Origin: Acidobacteriota bacterium | GTDB taxonomy: Bacteria; Acidobacteriota; Blastocatellia; Pyrinomonadales; Pyrinomonadaceae | Assembly: GCA_020200135.1 (NCBI GenBank) | Contig: JAIVJI010000068.1 | Coordinates: 1 to 64,000, forward strand | Reading direction: 5' to 3' | Length of the DNA: 64,000 bases | In this document: in pieces, positions 51,635 through 60,654 of the stretch | Numbering within the stretch: position 1 is the first letter of the stretch | Layout: every line of letters starts with the position of its first letter | Made by a program: the position numbers and the translations under genes | Notes under the pieces: model-generated | Seen by the model: the letters and a program-made list of their open reading frames with translations, nothing else | The model's database searches: none | Told to the model about the DNA's origin: nothing

Positions 51635-53698
51635 ATGAAGTCGCACTTCCCCCGTCTGCGCCCCGGAGCGTTCGGCGCGCTCGTGTGTCTCGCCGCGCTC
51701 GCCTACCTCGCCCCGCCGCCCGCGTCTTCGGCGCGCGGCGAAAAGGACTGGAAGCCGGTCGACCCGGCCGAGATCGCGCTGGGCGCCCCCACCGTCGAGA
51801 AGGACGCCGACGCCGAGGCGCTCTTCTGGGAGGTCAAGGTCGCCGACGAGGCCGACGGCGGCGACCCCCGCACCGTGCTCAGGCACTACGTCCGCATCAA
51901 AATCTTCAACGAGCGCGGGCGCGAGTCGCAGAGCAAGGTCGACATCCTCGCCCCCAAGGTCGGCAGCCGCGAGACAAAGATCAGCGACATCGCCGGGCGC
52001 ACCATCAAGCCCGACGGCACCGTCGTCGAGCTGAAGAAGGAGGACATCTTCGAGCGCACGGTCGTCAAGGCCAGCGGCGTCAAGGTCAAAGCCAAGTCGT
52101 TCGCGCTCCCCGGGGTCGAGCCGGGCTCGATCATCGAGTACCGCTGGCGCGAGGTGCGCGGCGACCAGATCAGCTTCTACGACCGCTTCGACTTCTCGCG
52201 CGACATCCCCGTCCGGGTCGTCAAGTACTACGTCAAGCCCATCCAGCTCCGCGGCTTCCCCTACGGCATGCGCGTGCAGACCTTCAACGGGCGGAACACG
52301 CCGTTCGTCAAGGAGAAGGACGGCTACTACAGCACGATGGCCGAGAACGTCCCGGCCTTCCGCGAGGAGCCCTACATGCCGCCCGAGTACTCGGTCAGGC
52401 CGTGGATGCTCGTCTACTACTCGGAGGACCGCAACCTGGAGCCGGCGCGCTTCTGGAAGGAGTACGGCAGGGAGGTCTACGAGGAGAGCAGGGCCGAGAT
52501 GAAGGTCGGCGACGAGGTCAAGCGCAAGGCCGCCGAGCTGGTGGCCGACGCCCCGACGCCCGACGAGAAGATCAAGCGCCTCTTCGAGTTCTGCCGGTCG
52601 CAGATCAAGAACGTCTACGACGACGCCAACGGCATGACGGCCGAGCAGCGCGCCAAGGCCAAGGAGAATAAGTCGCCCGCCGACACGCTCAAGCGCGGCG
52701 TCGGGACGGGGCGCGACATCGACATGCTCTTCGCCGCGCTCGCCGTGGCCGCCGGCTTCGACGCGCGCCTCGTCAACCTCGCCGACCGCGGCGACACCTT
52801 CTTCGACGCCAGCTTCCCCGACGCGTACTTCATCCGCACCTACGACATCGCGGTCAAGGTCGGCGACCAGTGGCGCTTCTACGACCCGGCGTCGAGCTAC
52901 GTCCCCTTCGGGATGCTGCGCTGGCAGGAGGAGGGGCAGCAGGCTCTGCTCTCCGACCCGAAAGACCCGGTCTTCGTCGTCACCCCGCTCTCGGGGCCGG
53001 AGAAGTCTGTCGAGCGCCGCTCGGGCAAGTTCAAGCTCGCCGAGGACGGCGCGCTCGAAGGCGACGTGAGGATCGAGTACACCGGGCACCTCGCCGTCGA
53101 CCTCAAGGAGTACTACGACGACGAGTCGCCCGCCGAGCGCGAGCAGGCGATAGTGGAGAAGTTCAAGGCGCGCATCACGGGGGCCGAGATCACCGAGGCG
53201 CGCATGGAGAACGTGAGCGACCCCGTCAAGCCGCTCGTCTACGCCTTCCACGTCCGCATCCCCGGCTACGCGCAGCGGACGGGGAAGCGCCTCTTCCTCC
53301 AGCCGGCCTTCTTCCAGAAGGGGCTCGGGGCGCGCTTCCCCGTGGCGACGCGCCGCCACGAGGTCTACTTCCACTACCCGTGGTCCGAGGAGGACCGCGT
53401 GCAGTTCGAGCTGCCCGAGGGCTACGGGCTCGACAACGCCGAGTCGCCCGGCGCGCTCAACGGCGGCGAGCTGAGCAAGTACGAGCCGACGGCGGGCGTC
53501 AGCAAGGACGGCCGCACGCTCGTCTACACGCGCAAGTTTTACTTCGGCCAGGGCGGCGGCCGCGCGGCGCTGCTCTTCCCCCTCGCGTCCTACCCCTCGC
53601 TCAAGAACTACTTCGACCAGGTGAACAAGCAGGACGCGCACACGCTCGTGCTCAAGCAGGGCGCGACGGCGGCCGCCGCCCCGCCGCCGTCGAACTGA
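51635..53698 (+). CDS. Secreted DUF3857/transglutaminase-like protein, probably catalytically inactive
   Basis: 687 residues. Signal peptide GAFGALVCLAALAYLAPPPA. The N-terminal DUF3857 region includes HYVRIKIFNERGRESQSKVD and PGVEPGSIIEYRWREVRGDQ. The transglutaminase-like region keeps the fold (KIKRLFEFCRSQIKNVYDDA, GFDARLVNLADRG) but the catalytic segment reads GTGRDIDMLFAAL where the family has GDCxDKA, so the Cys is lost. The His position also seems absent in FIRTYDIAVKV, while Asp of FYDPAS remains. A binding rather than enzymatic role is inferred. Adjacent to an intact paralogue. Confidence 0.82.
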   Translation: MKSHFPRLRPGAFGALVCLAALAYLAPPPASSARGEKDWKPVDPAEIALGAPTVEKDADAEALFWEVKVADEADGGDPRTVLRHYVRIKIFNERGRESQSKVDILAPKVGSRETKISDIAGRTIKPDGTVVELKKEDIFERTVVKASGVKVKAKSFALPGVEPGSIIEYRWREVRGDQISFYDRFDFSRDIPVRVVKYYVKPIQLRGFPYGMRVQTFNGRNTPFVKEKDGYYSTMAENVPAFREEPYMPPEYSVRPWMLVYYSEDRNLEPARFWKEYGREVYEESRAEMKVGDEVKRKAAELVADAPTPDEKIKRLFEFCRSQIKNVYDDANGMTAEQRAKAKENKSPADTLKRGVGTGRDIDMLFAALAVAAGFDARLVNLADRGDTFFDASFPDAYFIRTYDIAVKVGDQWRFYDPASSYVPFGMLRWQEEGQQALLSDPKDPVFVVTPLSGPEKSVERRSGKFKLAEDGALEGDVRIEYTGHLAVDLKEYYDDESPAEREQAIVEKFKARITGAEITEARMENVSDPVKPLVYAFHVRIPGYAQRTGKRLFLQPAFFQKGLGARFPVATRRHEVYFHYPWSEEDRVQFELPEGYGLDNAESPGALNGGELSKYEPTAGVSKDGRTLVYTRKFYFGQGGGRAALLFPLASYPSLKNYFDQVNKQDAHTLVLKQGATAAAAPPPSN

Positions 53699-53739
53699 CC
53701 GCGGACGCGCGGCGGGCGGCCCCCGCCTACGAGAAGGAC

Positions 53740-55584
53740 GTGCCCGGCGTCGTCGTCAACGACGAGCAGGTCATCACGGTCGGCGAGGACAGCCGCGTCA
53801 CGACCGTCACCACCTACGCCGTCCGCTTCCTCACGCGCGCGGGCTTCGGCTACGCGAGGGCCGCCGCCGCCTACGACACCGCCAGCGGCGGCAAGGTGAC
53901 CGAGATTCGCGCCTGGCTCATCCGCCCCGACGGCAGCGTCAAGAAGTACGGGAAGGACCACGTCGTTGACCGCATCGCCGACGCCGACAACCTCTACGAC
54001 GAGTCGCGCGTGAAGTACATCGACGCGACGCGCGACGCCGAGGTCGGCGCGGTCTTCGGCTTCCAGACGACGACGGCCGAGCCGCGGCCGTGGTTCCCGC
54101 AGGCCGAGTGGTGGTTCCAGGCAAGCCTGCCCGCGCTCTCGTCGCGCTTCACGCTCGTGCTCCCCGCGGGCTGGCGCGCGTCGGGCACGGTCTACAACGC
54201 GGCGAAGGTCGAGCCGACCGTGAGCGGCAACTCCTACACGTGGGAGATGCGCTCGCTCGCGCGCGTCGAGGACGAGCCCGCGAGCCCGAGCGTCCGCTCG
54301 CTGGCCGCCCACCTCGCCGTCAAGTACGGCCCGCCGGCCGCGTCGTCGTTGTCGGCCGGCGCGTTCAGGAGCTTCGACACCTGGGCGGACGTGTCGCGCT
54401 GGTACACCGAGCTGGCCGACCCGCAGGCCGCGCCCGACGACGCCGTCGCGCTCAAGGCGCGCGAGCTGACGGCCGGCGCCAAGACCGAGCTGGAGAAGAT
54501 ACGCGCCGTCGGCCGCTACGTGCAGAACCTCCAGTACGTCTCCATCCAGGTCGGCATCGGCGGCTGGCGCCCGCACGCGGCGACGCAGGTCTTCGCCAAG
54601 CAGTACGGCGACTGCAAGGACAAGGCGACGCTGATGCGCGCGATGCTGCGCGCGCTCAAGGTGGAATCCTACGCCGTGCTCATCTACTCGGGCGACCGCA
54701 CGCGGGTGCGCGAGGAGTGGGTCTCGCCCGGACAGTTCAACCACTGCATCCTCGCCGTCCGCGTCTCCGAGGAGACGAGGGCCGCCTCGGTCGTCCAGCA
54801 CCCGACCTTAGGCCGCCTCCTCATCTTCGACGCGACCGACCCCTCGACGCCCGTCGGCGACCTGCCCGACCACGAGCAGGGGAGCTTCGCGCTCGTCGCG
54901 GCCGGCGACGGCGGCGCGCTCCTGCGCATGCCCGTGACCGCGCCCGAGGAGAACATGGTCAGCCGCGAGGTCGAGGCCGGGCTCGCGGCCGACGGCTCGC
55001 TCACCGCCACGCTGCGGCTGCGGAGCGTCGGGCAGTCGGCGGCCGACGCGCGCCGCATGTTCAAGGGGCTGGCGCCCGCGGACTACACGCGCGTCGTCGA
55101 GCGCTGGGTCTCGCGCGGCGCGGCCGGCGCCCGGTTCAGCAAGATCGAGCCCGCGGACGCGCACGCCGAGGGGCGCTTCGCCCTCGACGTGGAGTTCACC
55201 GCCGCCGCCTACGCGCAGTCGATGCAAAACCGCCTGCTCGTCTTCAACCCGGCGGTGCTCGCGCGCGGCAGCTCGGTCCAGCTCTCGGGCGCGGCGACGC
55301 GCAAGTACCCCGTCGTGCTCGAGTCCAACGCCTTCTCCGAGACGGTGCGCTTCAAGCTCCCCGCCGGGTTCGACGTGGACGAGGTGCCCGACCCCGTCAA
55401 GATAGATTCGGAGTTCGGCAGCTACACCGCCAGCTACGAGGTCAAGGACGGGCAGCTCCTCTACACGCGCAAGTTCGTCCAGCGCGCCGCGACCATCCCC
55501 GCCGACAAGTACGGTGACGTGCGCGCCTTCTTCGGCCGCGTCCGCGCCAGCGAGGAGTCGCCCGTCGTCCTCGCGCGCAAGTAG
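53740..55584 (+). CDS. DUF3857/transglutaminase-like protein with intact triad, N-terminus apparently missing
   Basis: The frame is open from within the previous gene, but protein character begins about 53699 (AYEKDVPGVVVNDEQVITVG). The only start codon near is GTG 53740, so no signal peptide is encoded, unlike relatives. DUF3857: WLIRPDGSVKKYGKDHVVD, then PWFPQAEWWFQASLPALSSR. Transglutaminase triad: Cys292 in YGDCKDKATLMRAML, His335 in GQFNHCILAV, Asp364 in LIFDATDPSTP. Family members are periplasmic and of unknown substrate. The start of the gene may have been lost by deletion at about 53700. Confidence 0.78.
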   Translation: MPGVVVNDEQVITVGEDSRVTTVTTYAVRFLTRAGFGYARAAAAYDTASGGKVTEIRAWLIRPDGSVKKYGKDHVVDRIADADNLYDESRVKYIDATRDAEVGAVFGFQTTTAEPRPWFPQAEWWFQASLPALSSRFTLVLPAGWRASGTVYNAAKVEPTVSGNSYTWEMRSLARVEDEPASPSVRSLAAHLAVKYGPPAASSLSAGAFRSFDTWADVSRWYTELADPQAAPDDAVALKARELTAGAKTELEKIRAVGRYVQNLQYVSIQVGIGGWRPHAATQVFAKQYGDCKDKATLMRAMLRALKVESYAVLIYSGDRTRVREEWVSPGQFNHCILAVRVSEETRAASVVQHPTLGRLLIFDATDPSTPVGDLPDHEQGSFALVAAGDGGALLRMPVTAPEENMVSREVEAGLAADGSLTATLRLRSVGQSAADARRMFKGLAPADYTRVVERWVSRGAAGARFSKIEPADAHAEGRFALDVEFTAAAYAQSMQNRLLVFNPAVLARGSSVQLSGAATRKYPVVLESNAFSETVRFKLPAGFDVDEVPDPVKIDSEFGSYTASYEVKDGQLLYTRKFVQRAATIPADKYGDVRAFFGRVRASEESPVVLARK

Positions 55585-55590
55585 GGCTGA

Positions 55591-55620
55591 AAGCAGCAGA
55601 CGGTAGTCAGTAGCCGGTAG
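55591..55620. repeat. Heptamer repeat, family A, copy 5 (single arm)
   Basis: GCAGCAGACGGTAGTCAGTAGCCGGTAG follows the stop by 7 bases. It has three to four units of TAGTCAG type at 7-base spacing and resembles the left arm of the copy at 40630. No matching right arm lies before the next gene end (55645), so this is a half or decayed element. Confidence 0.7.
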
Positions 55621-55644
55621 AAAAACATCGGCGGGCGTTGCGGT

Positions 55645-56334
55645 TTAACCGCTGCGGTGGAGCGTGAGCCGCTCGAGCCGGAGCGCGTGGTCGTAGTAGA
55701 CGTGGTCGAGGTGGAGGAAGGGGAGCGCGCCCGGGTAGGTGCGGCGCGTGCGCAGGTGCTGGCGCAGGTCGGCGCTGCGCAGCTCGTGCGAGAGCAGGCG
55801 CGAGGCCAGCCCGTGCGTCCACTCGTTGAAGTCGCCGAGGACGACGCGCGGGCCTTCGAGCCGCGGGTCGCGCAGGACGGAGTCGCCGACGAGCTTGCGC
55901 CCCTGGTGGCGGCGCTCGACGAAGGCCGTGCCGAGGTGGACGTTGAAGAGGTGTATGACGGGCGCGCCCGGCTGGTTTACGCTCAGGTCAACGCGCAGCG
56001 CGCCGCGCGGCTCCTGCCAGCGCCAGGTGATGTCGTAGTTGTGGCAGTGGACGACCGGGAGCCGCGTCAGCACGACGTTGCCGTAGGCGCCGCCGCGGTG
56101 CTTGCGGTTCTCGCCGAGGTGGTACCGGCAGCCAAGCTCCTCGGCGATGAAGCGCGCCTGGTGCGCCTCACGCGACGAGTCCGAATCGACGCTCACGACC
56201 TCCTGCAGCGCGACGACGTCGGCGCCGACCTCGCGCAGCACCGCCGCGATGCGGCCGGGGCGCTCGCGCCGGTCGAGCCCGATGCACTTGTGCACGTTGT
56301 ATGTGACGACCCGCAGCCGCCCGTCCTTCAGCAT
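55645..56334 (-). CDS. Endonuclease/exonuclease/phosphatase family hydrolase
   Basis: 229 residues, single EEP domain: LRVVTYNVHKCIGLDRR, the catalytic Glu45 in DVVALQEVVS, IHLFNVHLGTAF, VVLGDFNEWTHG and the C-terminal LHLDHVYYDHAL with the Asp-His pair. EEP enzymes are Mg-dependent phosphodiesterases acting on nucleic acids, lipids or phosphates; specificity is not predictable here. No signal peptide. Stop lies shortly after the unpaired family A repeat on the opposite gene side. Confidence 0.9.
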   Translation of the reverse strand: MLKDGRLRVVTYNVHKCIGLDRRERPGRIAAVLREVGADVVALQEVVSVDSDSSREAHQARFIAEELGCRYHLGENRKHRGGAYGNVVLTRLPVVHCHNYDITWRWQEPRGALRVDLSVNQPGAPVIHLFNVHLGTAFVERRHQGRKLVGDSVLRDPRLEGPRVVLGDFNEWTHGLASRLLSHELRSADLRQHLRTRRTYPGALPFLHLDHVYYDHALRLERLTLHRSG

Positions 56335-56373
56335 CCCCCCGACTGTTCCCCCCGTCTTCCGCGCGCCGGCGCT

Positions 56374-56958
56374 TCAGTCGCCCAGCAGCTCGCCGACCGT
56401 CATCTCGAAGCCCGCCAGCACCGTGCCCTTGATTCTGTCAGCCCCGCCCAGCTCCGTCAGGACGTAATGCTTCTTCCGTAGAACGAGCTGCGCGATGGTT
56501 CGTTCCTTCACGTCAACTATCCAATACTCGCGCACGCCATTCTTCTCGTAAAGATTTCGCTTCGTAACGGTGTCATGCTTGACGGAGCCGGGCGAGAGGA
56601 TTTCGACCAGGAACGGCGGTGCATCATTAACCCGGTTGGCCGCGCGAGCCCGCCCGGTCTGTTTTGCGTTGAGGAGAAAGATGTCCGGCTGCACTACCTC
56701 ACCGGACGGCAGTACCACGTCGAGCGGCGAGATGAATATCTCACCTGATAGGCTTTGACTGATAAACTGTTGAAGAGCAGAGGCCATTTTCAGAATGGTT
56801 CTCTGATGAGCAACGGTCGGTGTAGGTGCCATGATGATCTCCCCGTCGATGTACTCGGTGGGAAGAACGGACTCGGGGAGCGACCAGAACTCTTCGATGG
56901 ACGCTCGGCGGCGGATGAGGCGTTCTTCGGTCGCCTGCTCTAAGACTTCCGTGGCCAT
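56374..56958 (-). CDS. Uma2 family (DUF820) restriction-endonuclease-fold protein
   Basis: 194 residues. ASIEEFWSLPESVLPTEYID, GEIIMAPTPTVAHQRTILKM, VVQPDIFLL and PPFLVEILSPGSVKHDTVTK, EYWIVD give the PD-(D/E)XK core of Uma2: the Asp of QPDI, Glu of VEIL and a downstream Lys region. The family spreads in many copies in Cyanobacteria and other phyla; its role is uncertain, though nuclease activity is expected. Base composition is lower in GC than the neighbours, suggesting recent arrival. It is 39 bases upstream of the EEP gene on the same strand. Confidence 0.88.
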   Translation of the reverse strand: MATEVLEQATEERLIRRRASIEEFWSLPESVLPTEYIDGEIIMAPTPTVAHQRTILKMASALQQFISQSLSGEIFISPLDVVLPSGEVVQPDIFLLNAKQTGRARAANRVNDAPPFLVEILSPGSVKHDTVTKRNLYEKNGVREYWIVDVKERTIAQLVLRKKHYVLTELGGADRIKGTVLAGFEMTVGELLGD

Positions 56959-57159
56959 CTCTTGAAACTCCCCGGGGTCGTGGCGGCCCCCGTCAAAGTT
57001 GAACTGTGTCGTGGCGGGATTTTATCACGGCCCGACGCGGGCCGGCGTCCCTGGTCGGCCGGAGGTCTCGCGGGCGCGGCCGTCGGGCGTTTTAAAAAAG
57101 GCGCGGGGTGGTTTATTGTCGCCGCGCGAGAATTCCGGCGGGGAGGTGACGGAGGCGGG

Positions 57160-57363
57160 ATGGCAGACGAGAGCAACACAGACATCACGGGCGGCACGGA
57201 CAAGGCCGGCCCCGGCGGGGTGGCCTCCGGCGACATGCCCGACAAGGGCGGCGAGACGGGCGTCCGCGAGACCGGCGACATCTCCGGCGCGACCTCGACA
57301 CACGCCGGCGCGGGCGGCAACTTCGACAACACCGGGGGCACCGGCACGGCGCCGACGGAGTGA
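57160..57363 (+). CDS. Small Gly/Thr-rich protein of unknown function
   Basis: 67 residues from ATG 57160, with GGGAGGTGACGGAGG upstream (strong site). The sequence (MADESNTDITGGTDKAGPGG, GETGVRETGDISGATSTHAG) is low-complexity, Gly/Thr/Asp-rich, without hydrophobic segments, and probably disordered. The frame extends upstream to 56962 but that part lacks a start with a site. Family not recognised. Followed by 197 bases with no clear gene. Confidence 0.55.
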   Translation: MADESNTDITGGTDKAGPGGVASGDMPDKGGETGVRETGDISGATSTHAGAGGNFDNTGGTGTAPTE

Positions 57364-57560
57364 AAATGAGGGGCACACGAAACCCTCCAACGCGCCCCCT
57401 TTTGGTGCAGGCTCGGGGCGCGAAATCGGTCGAAAAGCTCCGTTTCTCAAGCCTTTTTACGGGCGCGTCGCGGCACGCCGGTTGTTATGTGTAACGTGGC
57501 CGGCGGCGCGCGTGTGCGCGGGCGGCAAACAAGTTCGGGAAAGGCCGGAGGACGTAGTCG

Positions 57561-58160
57561 ATGTTAAAGAAAGCTCTCGTGAATTTCGTGCCGGCGGGCA
57601 GGGCGCTCGCGGTCGCGCTCTGCGTCCTGACGCTGGGCGTCGCGGCGCAGGCGCAGGGGCGCTCGCCCATCGAGCGCTGGGGCAGCAAGATCGTGGACGT
57701 GAAGGTCGGCGAGCTGACGCTGGAGTCGATAGACTTCCGCGACCAGACCGCGCGCCTGAGCCTCGGGATCGAGACGAACAGCCTCGTCCCCGTCACGCTG
57801 AAGGACTTCGACTACAGGCTGCGGCTCGCGGGCGAGGACGCCATCGAGGGCGTGTACGGCGGCGACCTGAAGGTAGGCGGGCGCAGGGGCTCGCGCGTCC
57901 GGCTGCCGGTGGTCGTCCACCTGCGCTCGATCCCGAACGTGGTCTGGTCTGCGTTCCGCAGCCAGGGGCGCGTCGCCTACGAGCTGGACAGCGGCTTCAC
58001 CGTCCCGCTCTTCGTCACCGAGCGCCGCTTCGACCAGAGCTTCGCGGGCGAAGTCCCGCTGCGCTCCCTCGTCGACGCCGCGACCATCCTCCGCGCCAGC
58101 CGCGGCGCGGGCGTGCGCGACAACGGCGGCCGTATCCTCGGCAACATCTGGCCCTTCTGA
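57561..58160 (+). CDS. Exported WHy/LEA14-like domain protein
   Basis: 199 residues, ATG 57561 after GGAGGACGTAGTCG. Signal peptide: AGRALAVALCVLTLGVAAQAQG. The domain DVKVGELTLESIDFRDQTAR, LSLGIETNSLVPVTLKDFDY, RLRLAGEDAIEGVYGGDLKV matches the late-embryogenesis/WHy beta-sandwich, with the typical N-x-(L/N)-x-(V/I)-P-V turn (TNSLVPVTL). These domains are linked to desiccation or hypersensitivity-like responses in plants; in bacteria the function is unknown. Periplasmic. A perfect 24-bp palindrome follows the stop. Confidence 0.8.
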   Translation: MLKKALVNFVPAGRALAVALCVLTLGVAAQAQGRSPIERWGSKIVDVKVGELTLESIDFRDQTARLSLGIETNSLVPVTLKDFDYRLRLAGEDAIEGVYGGDLKVGGRRGSRVRLPVVVHLRSIPNVVWSAFRSQGRVAYELDSGFTVPLFVTERRFDQSFAGEVPLRSLVDAATILRASRGAGVRDNGGRILGNIWPF

Positions 58161-58174
58161 GACCCGCGGGGTCT

Positions 58175-58237
58175 GGGGAAAAGGGGAAGGGGCAAGGGAG
58201 AGACTTTCGTCATCCCTTGCCCCTTCCCCTTTTCCCA
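58175..58237. repeat. Heptamer palindrome, family F (CCCTTGC/CCCTTCC), copy 2
   Basis: A perfect 24-bp inverted repeat (58176-58199 with 58213-58236); the right arm reads CCCTTGC CCCTTCC CCTTTTC CCATTTC with period 7. The loop GAGAGACTTTCGTCA matches that of copy 1 at 17652. It lies between convergent genes. Confidence 0.9.
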
Positions 58238-58250
58238 TTTCTCCTTCGCG

Positions 58251-58667
58251 TCAGGCGTCGGCTTTCGCTTCGGCACGCGTCGGGAGCAGGCGGCCGAGCA
58301 GCGCGGCGAGGTGTTCGAGTTCGAGCGGCTTGACGACGTAGTCGCAGCACCCGACGGCGCGGCTGGCGGCGCGCGCCTCGGCCGAGTCGTAGGCGGTGAC
58401 GGCCACGACCGGCACGTCGCGCGTGCGCTCGTACTCGAGTATGCGCAGCGTCGCGTTGAAGCCGTCGAGCACGGGCATGTTCAAGTCCATCAGGACGAGG
58501 TCGAGCCCGCCGCGCTGCGACAGCTCGATGGCCTCCTGCCCGTTCGACGCCTCGACCACGCGGCAACCCTGTAGCTCGAGCATCCGCCGCATCATCTCGC
58601 GCGTGTCCTGAAAGTCCTCCACCAGCATCACCACCGGCCCGCCGCCCGTCGCAAACTCACTCTGCAT
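58251..58667 (-). CDS. Receiver-only response regulator
   Basis: 138 residues; ATG 58665-58667 with GGGAGG 6 bases upstream (a GTG one codon earlier is too close). Receiver motifs: MLVEDFQDTREMMRRM, phospho-Asp in LVLMDLNMPVLDGFN, the Thr of VVAVTAYDSAEA and Lys in YVVKPLELEHL. The phospho-Asp is followed by the usual NMPVLDG. No output domain. It may be a phosphate shuttle for a hybrid kinase such as the one at 45360; that link is inference. Confidence 0.9.
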   Translation of the reverse strand: MQSEFATGGGPVVMLVEDFQDTREMMRRMLELQGCRVVEASNGQEAIELSQRGGLDLVLMDLNMPVLDGFNATLRILEYERTRDVPVVAVTAYDSAEARAASRAVGCCDYVVKPLELEHLAALLGRLLPTRAEAKADA

Positions 58668-58820
58668 CACAAGCCTCCCGCGTCCGGAAACTCCCCGCGC
58701 GGCCGGCGCGCGCCGGCACGAGCCGAATCATAAACTAACTCGACCCGCCGGGGACAGCGCCGCCGCTCCGAATCCGAGCGGTGCCTGGGATTTTTCGGGG
58801 CGACGCCGCCCCCGGTCGGG

Positions 58821-60056
58821 TCAAGAATTAGAAATGTCTAATGCGGGCGCGGTTGCCGAAATTTCCGAGGCGGGCGCGGCGCGCGCGCGCGCGGCGGCGG
58901 CGGCCGTCGACGTTGAAGCGGCGCGCGTGCGAGAGGGGCCGCCGTCCACGGCCGCCGCGGAGTGCTTGCGGCGTCGCAGGCGCTCCCAGTCTTCACGCGG
59001 GACGCGCCCGAAGGCTTCGACCACGCGCGGGTCGAACTGTCGTCCCGCGCAACTTTCAAGCTCGGCGAGCGCGGCCTCGTGGGTGCGCCCCGTGCGGTAG
59101 ACGCGGTCGCTCGTCATCGCGTCGAAGGCGTCGGCCACGGCGAAGATGCGCGCGTTGAGGTCGATGGCCTCGCCGCGCAAGCCCAGGGGGTAGCCCGAGC
59201 CGTCCCAGCGCTCGTGGTGCTGCGCGACGACGCGCGACGCGCCTGCGAGGAACTCGATGCCGCTCAGAATCTGCCGGCCGTGCGCGGGGTGGAGCCGCAT
59301 CTCGCGCCATTCCTCCTCGGTGAGCCGCGCGGGCTTGCGCAGGATGGCGTCGGGGACGCCTATCTTGCCGATGTCGTGGAGGAGCGAGCCGAACTCCAGC
59401 GAGCGCATCTGCTCGCGGTCCAAGCCGAACTCAAGCCCGAGGCGCAGGCTGAAGCCGACGACGCGCTCGGAGTGCCCGTGCGTCTCCTGGTCGCGCGTCT
59501 CCAGCGCCGCGACGAGCGCCTTGAGCGTCGTCCGGTAGGCGTCGCCGAGCGAGCACAGCGCGCCGTCGAGCTCCTCGGTTCGCCGCTCGATCATCTGTTC
59601 GAGGTAAGTTTCGTAGCCGCGCCGCTCGGCGAGCAGCCGCTGGTGTTCGAGCGCGCGGCGCACCGAGAGGCGGACGTGTTCGAGGTCGAACGGCTTGACG
59701 ATGTAGTCGAAGGCGCCGGCGCGCATGGCCTCGATGGCGCTGTCGATGTCGTGCGAGCCACTGACGAGGATGACGAGCGTGTCGGGCGAGACGGCCGAGA
59801 CACGCGGGATGAGTTCGAGCCCGCTCATCCCCCCCATCGAGATGTCGCTCAGGACGAGCTGGAAGTCGCCCTCGCCGAGCAGCCGCAGCGCCTCCTCGGC
59901 CGAGCCGACCGACGCGCAGTCGTGTTCGAGACAGAGGAACTCTTCGAGCACGCTCCTCACGGCCGCGTCGTCGTCGGCGATGAGCAGCCGCGCGCCGCGC
60001 GCCGGCAGCGGCTTGCAGCTCAGTCTCATTGACACACGATTTTTTGGCAGAGACAT
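58821..60056 (-). CDS. Response regulator with HD-GYP c-di-GMP phosphodiesterase domain
   Basis: 411 residues; ATG 60054-60056 is supported by GAGGGG 6 bases upstream. The receiver (about 20-140) has IADDDAAVR, phospho-Asp in LVLSDISMGGMSG and Lys in YIVKPFDLE. A linking coiled-coil (LEQMIERRTEELDGALCSLG) leads to the HD-GYP domain: ETHGHSERVV, LLHDIGKIGVPDAIL, RLHPAHGRQIL, AQHHERWDGSGYPLG and FAVADAFDAMTSDR. All metal ligands look present, so c-di-GMP hydrolysis is likely. The last 45 residues are an Ala/Arg/Ser disordered tail. Confidence 0.93.
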   Translation of the reverse strand: MSLPKNRVSMRLSCKPLPARGARLLIADDDAAVRSVLEEFLCLEHDCASVGSAEEALRLLGEGDFQLVLSDISMGGMSGLELIPRVSAVSPDTLVILVSGSHDIDSAIEAMRAGAFDYIVKPFDLEHVRLSVRRALEHQRLLAERRGYETYLEQMIERRTEELDGALCSLGDAYRTTLKALVAALETRDQETHGHSERVVGFSLRLGLEFGLDREQMRSLEFGSLLHDIGKIGVPDAILRKPARLTEEEWREMRLHPAHGRQILSGIEFLAGASRVVAQHHERWDGSGYPLGLRGEAIDLNARIFAVADAFDAMTSDRVYRTGRTHEAALAELESCAGRQFDPRVVEAFGRVPREDWERLRRRKHSAAAVDGGPSRTRAASTSTAAAAARARAAPASEISATAPALDISNS

Positions 60057-60654
60057 TCGTGCCCCTCAGTCTGACGGTTCGGGCGGCCGGCGGGCGGCGC
60101 GGGCGCACTTCACCCGTGGGCGGCGCCCCCACGGCCGCGTCTCCCGAACCGAGATTAAACTGTCGGGGGTTATTGCTTCAGGGCGACCCTCCCGTCGGCA
60201 AAGGTCGTGCCATCTCGTCCCCTTCAGCTTTTGCCTTCCGATCCGGTGTCCGTCGTGTAATTTGCAGCGGCAGGATTCCGCGCGCGTGCTGCACAATGCC
60301 GCGTCCGGCGCCGCACTCTGGACGCCGCGGCGGGGTCGCGCGGTGAAGACACGGCGAGCCGGTGTCCGAATCTCAGACCGCCTCGGGGCGGGCGTCGGAA
60401 GCCGCGCTGCGGCGTTTCCCCCTGTATTTTCAACAAAAATCTTCCGCCGGGCGTAGAGCCCAAACTCTTCGCCCGACGCGCGAGTGTCCCGGTTCGGTCA
60501 GAGTGAGAGCGACGAGGGGACGGCCGTCCCGCGTCGTCGAAAGCTGGAACGTGGATTGCTCGCGTTCGAGTGCTTTAACAATAGCCGACGCCCCTCGGCC
60601 ACCCCTACAAAAGCATTCTCGCAATTTCACGAACCGAGTTTTTAGGAGGGTGAG
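60057..60654. other. 598-base intergenic region between divergent genes
   Basis: I see no supported gene. The base composition and several GC-rich palindromic stretches (for example around 60100-60160) suggest structured leader RNA. TTTAACAATAG near 60575 may be a -10 for the subtilase. Known riboswitch consensus cores, including the c-di-GMP type, were not found by eye. Confidence 0.3.

Noticed and set aside
60057-60654. c-di-GMP riboswitch upstream of the subtilase, opposite the HD-GYP gene
   Set aside because: The location is attractive, but the conserved core segments of class I or II aptamers are not visible.
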